Shown in pieces: positions 1 through 5,707 of a DNA stretch of 5,820 nt. The stretch lies in NCBI GenBank assembly GCA_003818595.1, contig RPQV01000241.1, forward strand, positions 1 to 5,820. The letters are read 5' to 3'. The stretch comes from Calditrichota bacterium (GTDB lineage: Bacteria > Zhuqueibacterota > Zhuqueibacteria > Residuimicrobiales > Krinioviventaceae). The position numbers and the translations under genes were made by a program. Below the pieces are notes generated by a model that was given only the letters and a program-made list of their open reading frames with translations, did no database searches and was not told where the DNA came from. Positions within the stretch are counted from its first letter, which is position 1. The number at the start of each line of letters is the position of its first letter.

Positions 1-132
1 TTGCTTGACATCGACGAAAATATTGATATTATTAGAGCAAGCCACACAACAAGGCAAAGACTTTTGCATCTTCTCTGCGGCTTGATTCATATCGTCGGGA
101 AGAGTCGTCGCAGAAAATAGTGTATAATTCAT
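1..132 (-). CDS. Unrecognised protein, N-terminal 44 residues (runs off left edge)
   Basis: A minus-strand frame starts with ATG at 132-130 and stays open for all 44 codons to the window edge. A Shine-Dalgarno sequence GGAAGG (minus strand, 145-140) sits 7 bases before the ATG, which is ideal spacing and the main reason to believe this start. The peptide begins MNYTLFSATTLPDDMNQAAE and later contains a cysteine cluster C-C-V-A-C (about residues 33-37), followed by a hydrophobic stretch N-I-N-I-F-V-D-V that looks like a beta strand. There is no signal peptide. I do not recognise the family; the clustered cysteines could bind metal or be redox active, but that is a guess. It is divergent from the DUF72 gene. 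Too little is visible to assign a function, and a chance frame cannot be excluded. Confidence 0.55.
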   Translation of the reverse strand, partial: MNYTLFSATTLPDDMNQAAEKMQKSLPCCVACSNNINIFVDVKQ

Positions 133-274
133 TTATGAACCTTCCATTTTTATTGGAGAAGGTCGTTCGCGCGAGACAATATGTACACCTTTCGCACCGT
201 CGCCGTAGCGGATGACGAGTTTGAGCGGATTTTTACTCGACGATCAGTACCCTATTTTCAAATTTGGAGGTAAA
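133..274. other. Divergent spacer with two short antisense open frames
   Basis: This spacer separates the minus-strand partial gene from the DUF72 gene. On the plus strand a 30-codon frame (ATG 181, TAA 271-273) ends one base before the DUF72 start, but its only purine-rich site (155-162) lies 18 bases upstream of its ATG, too far to work well. On the minus strand a 36-codon open stretch (243-136) ends with TAA at 135-133, directly against the ATG of the partial gene. It reads plausibly as protein (K-L-V-I-R-Y-G-D-G-A-K-G) but has no usual start codon. Neither is called as a gene. The plus strand also has a perfect TATAAT at 123-128, without a matching -35 box and inside the partial gene. Confidence 0.35.
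266..270 (+). promoter_or_regulatory. Ribosome binding site that sets the DUF72 start
   Basis: GGAGG lies 4 bases before the ATG at 275. The alternative in-frame ATG at 212 has no purine-rich site in front of it, and the extra 21 residues it would add do not resemble the DUF72 family, so 275 is preferred. Confidence 0.8.
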
Positions 275-1159
275 ATGGTAAAACCATCCTGGCCGGAGGG
301 AATGCATATCGGAACCTGCAGTTGGAAATATGAATCGTGGATAGGACTGGTTTACAGCCCGGAAGCGGCAAAGAATTATCTCCAGGAATATGCGCAGAGC
401 TATGATACCGTTGAAATTGATCAATGGTTCTGGTCGCTCTTTCCTCAGGGCAAAGTAAAGTTACCCAATCCAACGGATGTGCATCTCTATGCATCATCCG
501 TTTCTGCGTCTTTTCGCTTCACCATCAAAGTCCCCAATGCTGTCACATTGACCCATTATTATTCCCCAAAGGCACCCCTCGTCCGCAATCCCCATTTCTT
601 GTCAGTGCAGGTCATGCTCGACTTTATGCAGACGCTGCAACCGCTTCATCAGCAGATCGGTACGTTGATGCTGCAGTTCGAGTATCTCAATCGCGCCAAG
701 ATGGCATCTCAGCAGGCTCTATTTCAGCAACTGGAAGCCTTCATTACTCAATGTCCGCGCGATTTCCCCATAGCAATTGAAATCCGCAATCCAAATTATA
801 TCAATGCATCGTACTTTGATTTTTTGAATCGACATAATCTCCATCATGTCTTCCTTCAGGGTTATTATATGCCGTCCATATTCGAGTTATATCAGCAATA
901 CAAAAAGTATATACAGTCGCGGGTAATCATTCGCTTGCATGGCCCGGACAGGCAGGGCATGGAGGAAAAATCGCACAACGTCTGGAATCGATTGCTCGAA
1001 TCCAAGGATGACGAGCTGGATCAATTATTGAGCATGATGGCCGATCTGCAGTATCGGAATGTGGAAACGTATATTAATGTCAATAACCATTACGAGGGTT
1101 CGGCGCCGTTGACCATCGAACGCATTCGGGAGCGATTGGTGAAACGGGAGAACGATTAA
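275..1159 (+). CDS. DUF72 (YecE-like) family TIM-barrel protein
   Basis: The product is a 294-residue cytoplasmic protein of the DUF72/YecE family (Pfam PF01904). The family has a TIM-barrel fold and is widespread, but its reaction is not established. The diagnostic family segments appear in order: I-G-T-C-S-W near residue 12 (usual form G-T-S-G-W), Y-D-T-V-E-I-D near 43-49, F-R-F-T-I-K-V-P at 80-87, the strand L-M-L-Q-F near 131-135, A-I-E-I-R-N at 167-172, R-L-H-G at 220-223, and Y-I-N-V-N-N-H-Y-E-G at 266-275 near the end. The length is somewhat above the usual 240-280. The start is set by GGAGG four bases upstream. An oddity is that the segment after E-I-D reads Q-W-F-W-S-L-F-P where most members have something like N-x-T-F-Y-R-x-P, so this is a divergent branch. 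It stands alone, divergent on its left and convergent with the large gene on its right. Confidence 0.9.
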   Translation: MVKPSWPEGMHIGTCSWKYESWIGLVYSPEAAKNYLQEYAQSYDTVEIDQWFWSLFPQGKVKLPNPTDVHLYASSVSASFRFTIKVPNAVTLTHYYSPKAPLVRNPHFLSVQVMLDFMQTLQPLHQQIGTLMLQFEYLNRAKMASQQALFQQLEAFITQCPRDFPIAIEIRNPNYINASYFDFLNRHNLHHVFLQGYYMPSIFELYQQYKKYIQSRVIIRLHGPDRQGMEEKSHNVWNRLLESKDDELDQLLSMMADLQYRNVETYINVNNHYEGSAPLTIERIRERLVKREND

Positions 1160-1320
1160 TTCTTTTCAATGCTGCTGCACAATGAATCAAAAGACAATTT
1201 TTTGTTTATTTCTTAGGGATAGGCATGGATAACTGATTCTTCCCCTCAGATAAAATAAAAAAGCCTGGCAGTAAATCCGCCAGGCTTTATAGTGAATCTT
1301 TCAGATAATCAGATGCAGAA
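1160..1320. other. Convergent spacer
   Basis: This 161-base A/T-rich stretch separates the 3' ends of the DUF72 gene and the large minus-strand gene. Apart from the strong hairpin at 1260-1288, I see only a weak A/T stem near 1187-1204 (CAAAA / TTTTG) downstream of the DUF72 stop, which is too weak to call a terminator. There is no coding frame worth reporting. Confidence 0.6.
1251..1288 (-). terminator. Intrinsic terminator of the large minus-strand gene
   Basis: A perfect 10-bp inverted repeat, AAAGCCTGGC (1260-1269) and GCCAGGCTTT (1279-1288), has a 9-base loop. Read on the minus strand, the hairpin starts about 33 bases past the TAG stop of the large gene and is followed by TTTTTTATTTTA, a textbook Rho-independent terminator. 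Read on the plus strand, the stem is followed only by a short T-run and then mixed sequence, so it may stop DUF72 transcription from the other side but less efficiently. Confidence 0.9.
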
Positions 1321-4300
1321 CTATTTGAGCAATACCATTTTGCCCGTCGCTTTAAAGGACGAAGCGGTGAGCTCGTAAACGTACAAGCCGCTGCTCATGA
1401 GCAGACCGGAATCATCGCGACCGTTCCAAACATATTCATGCCGGCCTTCGTCGAGGTTGCCGCTGACTACCAGCGCGACGCGCTCTCCCTTCAGGTTATA
1501 CACGGCAAGCTGAATGTCCGTCTTTTTCGGCAGTTCAAACACGATCTTGGTCTGCGGATTGAACGGATTCGGGAAATTACCGACCAATTTGGGAACAGTC
1601 GGAAGTTTGGAAACAGTGTCGTCAATTCCAGTGATATTGGAGGTCATATTGAAATCCAACTGTTGACTGCTGTTTCCAATGGTGACGGGCTGCGCGAGAC
1701 TCATGGACGGCACATTGCCGTTAAACATCGTATTGAATCCCTGCTGACTCGCCTGCAGATAATAATTTCCCGGGGGGAGACCGCCGATCTCATAATATCC
1801 TCCGACACCGGTTTGGGCACTGGCCACAGCTTGGCCTGCATCATTAAAAACCACGACCCTGCCGCCGACGATCGCATTCCCTTGCGCATCGGTCATTCTG
1901 CCATAAAGCTGCGCATTGCTCGGCGTACGTTTATTGTTGCCGGCTTCGTCATAATAGTACCACCGGTAAACCGGCAGTTCAATATCATTCAGCACCACGG
2001 GTCGGCTGCCGTCAGCTTGAACCAGGGTGGCGGCTGCAGGATCATAGACATTGTCATAATATTCACCGACGCCATAGGCGGCAAACGCGTAAATGACGAA
2101 CTCGGTATTCAAGGGCAGCCCTTCCAGGGTGAAATTGCCGGAAGAATCGGTGACGGCCGTGTAGAACATTTCAGAAAAAGGCCACAGTTGAATGGCGACA
2201 TTGGGTTTTGCTGTGACGACCGCGATATCAAAGGGAGTCTTTTCCCATTCGGAAACGACCCGTCCGGAGATGACGCCTTTGCCGTCACGTCGTGCCGTCA
2301 CATTAAAGTCAACGGTCGACTTGACCCCGCCGATGACCTTAACCGGCGTAGCGCGCGCGGCGGTTATCGCGTTGTCATAATACTCAAAGGCGCCGTTCGC
2401 ATAGACCGACACCAGGTAATCACCCTCATAAAGCCAATCCAGAGCAAAAAAGCCGTTCTCGTCAGTGACGGCGTACACATTATGCCAGAAACATGGACGC
2501 ATGAAATTCGGATTTTCCTGCCACACAGTCGAAATGCTCACATAGGCCCGCGCGAGCGGTTTTCCGCTGAGCGAATCCATCACCACGCCGACAATCGAGC
2601 CGTACATCGGCTTGACCGTCAAGTCAAAGTCCACATTCTCCCGCTTTTCATTTTTAGACAGCGCGATGACCGTGGCCGTTTCCTGGCCGGATTGATGATC
2701 CCACCACTGTTGTCCAAAGCTGAGCGATTCCCAATAAGATGAATAGGCAATATAATCGCCCTCAGGCAATTGATCGACCTGATAATAGCCGGTGCTGTCC
2801 GTATACGCCCACGCCCAGACAGAACTCGTGACCGAGCCGTCGTACGGAGGAGGCGATGCGGGACTGATGTTGATGTTCGCCCAGGCGAGAGGATGTCCAT
2901 CATCCGCCAACACGCGACCGCTGATCGAGGCAGTTCCGATGACCAACGGCAGAACAAAGTCGGTTGATTTGGGTTCGACGGCATCGTCGACAACGACAGG
3001 CTGGGCGTCCTCAAAGGACTGGGCGTCGGGCCACCAGCGGAAAATGTACTGCCAACTGCTCTGGACGCCGGCCGAAACATAGTAACTGCCGTTCGGCAAA
3101 CCGTCGATACGATAGTTCCCTTCTTTGTCGGTGATGACCGATGCCCAAATCGGCATATAGAGGCTGGGATCAACCGTTTGAATGCTCACCGTTGCATTGA
3201 CGATGTCATTGCCTTCTTCGTCACCAACATGTCCAAAAAGGACGCCTTTGGGCGGCGAGTAGGAGAGGGCAAAGTCGATATGGCGCGTTTCCACTCCGGT
3301 GACCACCGTAACCCGGTCAGCATTAAAAGGACCGGTCTTGTTGTCGTACCATTCGTAGATCACCCCCCACTGACTCCAGAACTCGGCGCGAACGAAATAT
3401 TCTCCGCCGATGAGGCCTTCGACCAGGTAATGCCCATTTTCATCACTCATCGCTTTGCCGTAACTCCCCTCCCTCCAATCGCAACCATCAGCATTCATCG
3501 AATCGAATGCACATTCCACCAGTACGGTCACCCCGAAGACGGGATTTCCATTCTCATCCCGAATCGTACCGCTGATGGAACCGGCCTTGACCATCTTGAA
3601 ATCAATGTTAGAGATCGTCACCGAATCGCCGACGGCGAGCAAATCCGACTCGTCAAAATTATCCTTGCCGTTATAGTACTGCACCAGGCGTCCTTCCGCC
3701 CATGCCTGAATGTAATACTCAGCGGCGGCCAGGTCGGGGATGGAATAGGCGCCCTGTTCATCGCTCGCGGCAGAGTACCAATAGGGTTGATTGGGGGAAT
3801 AGCAGCTGATGATTGCGTTGGCCAGAGGTGCACCTGTTTCCGCCGCGGTGACAATGCCCGCGATGACGCTGCTTCCCTTGGCCCATTTCTGCATGCGGAA
3901 ATCGATGCCTTCGGTCGTTTGATCAGCAATTACCGGGACCGGCTTGGCTTCGGCAAAGTTAATCACATTGGGATAATAGAGCAAATCGTAGCCTTCGGCA
4001 AAAGCCAGCACGAAATATTTGCCGGGAGGCAATCCATCGATAGAATATTTACCCAGCGAATCCACGCCGGAAATCCCTTTGCTGTAACCGGCGCTGTCAC
4101 TCGGATCCGCTTCATTAAATGCCTCAACCCAAGCCGTAAAGTGATCGTTGGCCTCGAGTCCATAGAGATAACCGGAAATACTACCCGTCTCTTCATTGAC
4201 GCTGAGCGTGCGGGTAGTCGTCTGTCTTTCTTTCATCATGAAATCCGAGGCATAAGCTCTTTGCAGACTGTGTAGAATATGGCGGTGCTTCGCTTTCTGC

Positions 4301-4392
4301 GCAGGCGAGACCGATCCGGCATTTTGGACTGCAAATGTTTGAGTTATAATCAGCAATACAAGCAGTGCCGTGATTTTAATCTGATTCAACAT
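1321..4392 (-). CDS. Exported multi-domain repeat protein with C-terminal sorting domain
   Basis: This 1023-residue protein is predicted to be exported and probably held at the cell surface or released. Residues 1-21 form a signal peptide: a short basic N-region, a Leu/Ile-rich core, and likely cleavage after T-F-A. Residues about 22-69 are a polar linker. Eight tandem beta-sandwich domains of the carboxypeptidase-regulatory-like/prealbumin-like type follow, starting near residues 70, 175, 271, 382, 487, 597, 706 and 827. Each contains a D-x-x-G-x-Y-x-(I/V)-x-x-L-P-x-G-x-Y-type turn. Residues 937-1023 are a FlgD-like/type IX-type sorting domain, with N-P-F-N-P at 942-946, G-R-D-D-S-G at 991-996 and terminal K-M-V-L-L-K. 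No catalytic domain is visible, so adhesion, matrix building or glycan binding is more likely than an enzymatic role; this is inference. The start is firm: GGAGGAGGT (4406-4398) precedes the ATG by 5 bases. A terminator follows at 1251-1288. It is monocistronic by layout. Confidence 0.9.
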   Translation of the reverse strand: MLNQIKITALLVLLIITQTFAVQNAGSVSPAQKAKHRHILHSLQRAYASDFMMKERQTTTRTLSVNEETGSISGYLYGLEANDHFTAWVEAFNEADPSDSAGYSKGISGVDSLGKYSIDGLPPGKYFVLAFAEGYDLLYYPNVINFAEAKPVPVIADQTTEGIDFRMQKWAKGSSVIAGIVTAAETGAPLANAIISCYSPNQPYWYSAASDEQGAYSIPDLAAAEYYIQAWAEGRLVQYYNGKDNFDESDLLAVGDSVTISNIDFKMVKAGSISGTIRDENGNPVFGVTVLVECAFDSMNADGCDWREGSYGKAMSDENGHYLVEGLIGGEYFVRAEFWSQWGVIYEWYDNKTGPFNADRVTVVTGVETRHIDFALSYSPPKGVLFGHVGDEEGNDIVNATVSIQTVDPSLYMPIWASVITDKEGNYRIDGLPNGSYYVSAGVQSSWQYIFRWWPDAQSFEDAQPVVVDDAVEPKSTDFVLPLVIGTASISGRVLADDGHPLAWANINISPASPPPYDGSVTSSVWAWAYTDSTGYYQVDQLPEGDYIAYSSYWESLSFGQQWWDHQSGQETATVIALSKNEKRENVDFDLTVKPMYGSIVGVVMDSLSGKPLARAYVSISTVWQENPNFMRPCFWHNVYAVTDENGFFALDWLYEGDYLVSVYANGAFEYYDNAITAARATPVKVIGGVKSTVDFNVTARRDGKGVISGRVVSEWEKTPFDIAVVTAKPNVAIQLWPFSEMFYTAVTDSSGNFTLEGLPLNTEFVIYAFAAYGVGEYYDNVYDPAAATLVQADGSRPVVLNDIELPVYRWYYYDEAGNNKRTPSNAQLYGRMTDAQGNAIVGGRVVVFNDAGQAVASAQTGVGGYYEIGGLPPGNYYLQASQQGFNTMFNGNVPSMSLAQPVTIGNSSQQLDFNMTSNITGIDDTVSKLPTVPKLVGNFPNPFNPQTKIVFELPKKTDIQLAVYNLKGERVALVVSGNLDEGRHEYVWNGRDDSGLLMSSGLYVYELTASSFKATGKMVLLK
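1636..4185 (-). repeat. Eight tandem ~100-residue domain repeats within the large exported protein
   Basis: The repeats map, in protein order, to about 4185-3886, 3870-3583, 3582-3259, 3249-2947, 2934-2614, 2604-2293, 2277-1969 and 1914-1636. Each begins with a strand like G-S-I-S-G-x-V, has a D-x-x-G-x-Y...L-P-x-G-x-Y turn in its middle, then an aromatic pair followed by D/N/P (Y-Y-P-N, Y-Y-N-G, W-Y-D-N, W-W-P-D, W-W-D-H, Y-Y-D-N, Y-Y-D-N, M-F-N-G), and closes about 30 residues later with a (I/V)-D-F strand. The seventh unit closes with N-D-I-E-L instead, and the eighth has lost one aromatic. The units are strongly diverged, which indicates an old expansion rather than recent copying. Repeats three, five and six carry longer loops after the first strands. 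Confidence 0.85.
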
Positions 4393-4416
4393 GCGATACC
4401 TCCTCCATATGGTGTG

Positions 4417-4445
4417 TTGTTAGAACAATTTCGAATGTGATTCAA
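4417..4445 (-). promoter_or_regulatory. Possible promoter of the large exported-protein gene
   Basis: On the minus strand TTGAAT (4445-4440) and TAACAA (4422-4417) are separated by exactly 17 bases, and the -10-like box lies about 25 bases before the start codon. The matches to the general sigma-70 consensus are partial (four and three of six), and promoter consensus may differ in this group of bacteria, so this is only a candidate. Confidence 0.22.
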
Positions 4446-4637
4446 TTTCCTCTCATTAAATGATCATTCAATCCGGATTCAAAGCATTGGGCATACGAAA
4501 AAGTCTTCAAAAATACGAATTAATTTCGCTATTTCGGCACCGAGTTCGTTATTTTCGCAACAAGTGCAAGTTACATACCATATTCCGTAAAAACAAGTCG
4601 TCATCAGACTGTGTGAACGAGCGCTCACCTCACCTTT

Positions 4638-4712
4638 GTCATTTCGACGAGCAAAGCGAGGAGAAATCTTATCTGCTGCAGAAAAGACTTGCCGCTGATA
4701 TTTCGAAATAAC
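4638..4712. repeat. 75-bp nested palindromic element, REP/MITE-like
   Basis: The outer arms GTCATTTCGA (4638-4647) and TCGAAATAAC (4703-4712) are inverted repeats matching at 9 of 10 positions. Inside lies an imperfect 27-bp palindrome at 4664-4690 (AAATCTTATCTGC, centre T4677, GCAGAAAAGACTT) with 11 of 13 pairs. The two symmetric structures are centred within about two bases of each other. The right arm is also part of a perfect 12-bp palindrome (4699-4710). Translated in the plus direction it gives C-H-F-D-E-Q-S-E-E-K-S, and in the minus direction R-F-A-R-R-N-D-K-G-E. These are familiar spurious peptides from short palindromic repeats scattered through FCB-group genomes. Only one copy is visible here, so mobility or repetition is inferred. 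Confidence 0.65.
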
Positions 4713-4789
4713 CTTATGAGACACAAATAATCGATAAAAAATGCTTTCAGCTTTACAGAAAAATGTTAACTTTAACAAACTTTATCAAT

Positions 4790-4794
4790 GAGGG
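4790..4794 (+). promoter_or_regulatory. Ribosome binding site that sets the methyltransferase start
   Basis: GAGGG lies 7 bases before the ATG at 4802. The upstream in-frame ATG at 4763 follows an A-rich stretch with no Shine-Dalgarno sequence and would add 13 residues not expected in the family, so 4802 is preferred. Confidence 0.75.
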
Positions 4795-4801
4795 AAAATC
4801 A

Positions 4802-5542
4802 ATGCCGTTACGGGAAGAACATGTGAAAACCGGTGCCTGGCTGTTTCGCCGTCGAAGTTATGTGCCGTTATTTTTACTGCTGATCGTCTTTTTGGGCATC
4901 AGCCAATTTTACTATCCGGGCGAAACCCAGGAAAAAAGCCTGACCTGGGACTTGATCAGCATCGGCGTGACGCTGCTGGGATTGTTCACGCGGATATTGA
5001 CCATCGGCTTTACGCCTCGACACACATCGGGCACCAATACCGGCGGACAGGTGGCGGCCGTCGTCAACACGACCGGAATTTATTCCCAAGTACGGCACCC
5101 GCTTTATTTGGGTAATTTCCTCATGTGGATGGGCATCTTTCTCTTTTTTCGCACCTGGTGGCTGAGTGTGATCATCGGGCTTTTATTTTGGATTTATTAT
5201 GAACGAATCATGTTTACCGAGGAAGAATATCTGCGGGATAAATTCGGCGATGACTATGTGGCATGGGCCGGCTCGACGCCGGCATTTGTGCCCCGCTTCA
5301 AACAGTGGCGGAAACCCGCTCTGAGCTTTTCATTCCGTAAAGCAATCAAAAATGAATATCAGAGTACATTCGCCATCCTGGTCTGTTCCGCACTGGTTCG
5401 CTTTGCTGCGGATTCGTATATCGCGCAACGCGCCGCCTTTGACAAAAGCTGGCTGACTGCCGTCGGCATCGGCCTGATTCTTTTTCTCACACTGCGCACC
5501 CTGAAAAAGAAAACGCGTCTGCTTGAAGAGGAAGGCCGATAG
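4802..5542 (+). CDS. Membrane methyltransferase, isoprenylcysteine carboxyl methyltransferase/PEMT family
   Basis: This 246-residue integral membrane protein has the family's catalytic signature G-I-Y-S-Q-V-R-H-P-L-Y at residues 92-102. A hydrophobic hairpin follows (about 104-132), then the acidic stretch E-R-I-M-F-T-E-E-E-Y (134-143) and D-D-Y-V-A-W (150-155). In ICMT-like enzymes the R-H-P-x-Y motif and the downstream glutamate bind S-adenosylmethionine at the membrane surface. Earlier membrane segments lie at about 21-36 and 49-70. The natural bacterial substrate is unknown; a lipid or small hydrophobic acid or thiol is possible, and protein prenylcysteine is unlikely. Residues 170-246 form a tail beyond the core, with two more hydrophobic segments (about 188-207 and 217-232) and a basic-acidic end. 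The product is longer than the usual 150-210 residues. It is divergent from the large gene, and the next gene starts 165 bases downstream. Confidence 0.85.
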   Translation: MPLREEHVKTGAWLFRRRSYVPLFLLLIVFLGISQFYYPGETQEKSLTWDLISIGVTLLGLFTRILTIGFTPRHTSGTNTGGQVAAVVNTTGIYSQVRHPLYLGNFLMWMGIFLFFRTWWLSVIIGLLFWIYYERIMFTEEEYLRDKFGDDYVAWAGSTPAFVPRFKQWRKPALSFSFRKAIKNEYQSTFAILVCSALVRFAADSYIAQRAAFDKSWLTAVGIGLILFLTLRTLKKKTRLLEEEGR

Positions 5543-5707
5543 CGCGCATCTGTCTGCGACGCATTGCCGATTGTCCTTGCTCAGGCGAGTCTTGGCAAAG
5601 CCCTATCAATCACTCTCGCAACATTATGCTTTCAGCCGCGTAAAAGATGTATATGAACAGGTTCATCTGTCATTTAGATTTGCAAAACTGACGAAATCGG
5701 AGAGGCG
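5543..5707. other. Spacer upstream of the lipoprotein gene, with a 14-bp palindrome
   Basis: The 165-base gap has no clear terminator after the methyltransferase. A weak pairing of TTGCC (from about 5563) with GGCAA (to about 5597) lacks a T-run. A perfect inverted repeat, ATGAAC-AG-GTTCAT at 5653-5666, lies about 42 bases before the lipoprotein start and could be an operator. A frame using TTG at 5523 spans the gap to 5711 but has no ribosome binding site and overlaps both neighbours, so it is not called. Confidence 0.4.

Larger units (their letters stand above)
4393..4801. other. Divergent spacer between the large gene and the methyltransferase gene
   Basis: This 409-base A/T-rich gap has frequent stops and no recognisable protein. 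It holds the ribosome binding site and candidate promoter of the large gene at its left end, an 8-bp palindrome GAGCGCTC at 4619-4626, the nested palindromic element at 4638-4712, and the methyltransferase ribosome binding site at its right end. Between about 4446 and 4618 I see nothing definite. Two open frames across the palindromic element (4460-4711 plus, 4778-4479 minus) look like translated repeat DNA, not genes. Confidence 0.6.

Noticed and set aside
123..128. A perfect TATAAT on the plus strand as a promoter for the DUF72 gene
   Set aside because: There is no -35 match at suitable spacing, and it lies inside the start of the minus-strand partial gene; a single hexamer is weak evidence.
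424..780. A 118-codon plus-strand frame within the DUF72 gene
   Set aside because: It is an alternative frame of a well-supported family member and has no ribosome binding site or homologous motif.
1438..2742. A 434-codon plus-strand open frame inside the large minus-strand gene
   Set aside because: It is exactly codon-aligned antisense to the large gene, a frame that stays open when the sense gene rarely uses TTA, CTA and TCA. The peptide resembles no family, and the sense strand has a signal peptide, domains, ribosome binding site and terminator.
2619..3173. A 184-codon minus-strand frame overlapping the large gene
   Set aside because: It is an out-of-frame shadow of repeats four and five; its Arg/Ser/Pro-rich composition is typical of a shifted reading frame.
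3178..4275. A 365-codon plus-strand open frame inside the large minus-strand gene
   Set aside because: It is in the same codon-aligned antisense frame as 1438-2742, with the same explanation and no recognisable domain.
4612..4629. A CRP-like site (TGTGA...TCACC) next to the palindromic element
   Set aside because: The half-sites are separated by 8 bases and not 6, and they lie far from both gene starts, so the resemblance is probably chance.
4460..4778. Overlapping plus- and minus-strand frames of 83 and 99 codons in the divergent spacer
   Set aside because: Both cross the palindromic element and give the peptides usually produced when such repeats are translated; no Shine-Dalgarno sequence or domain supports them.
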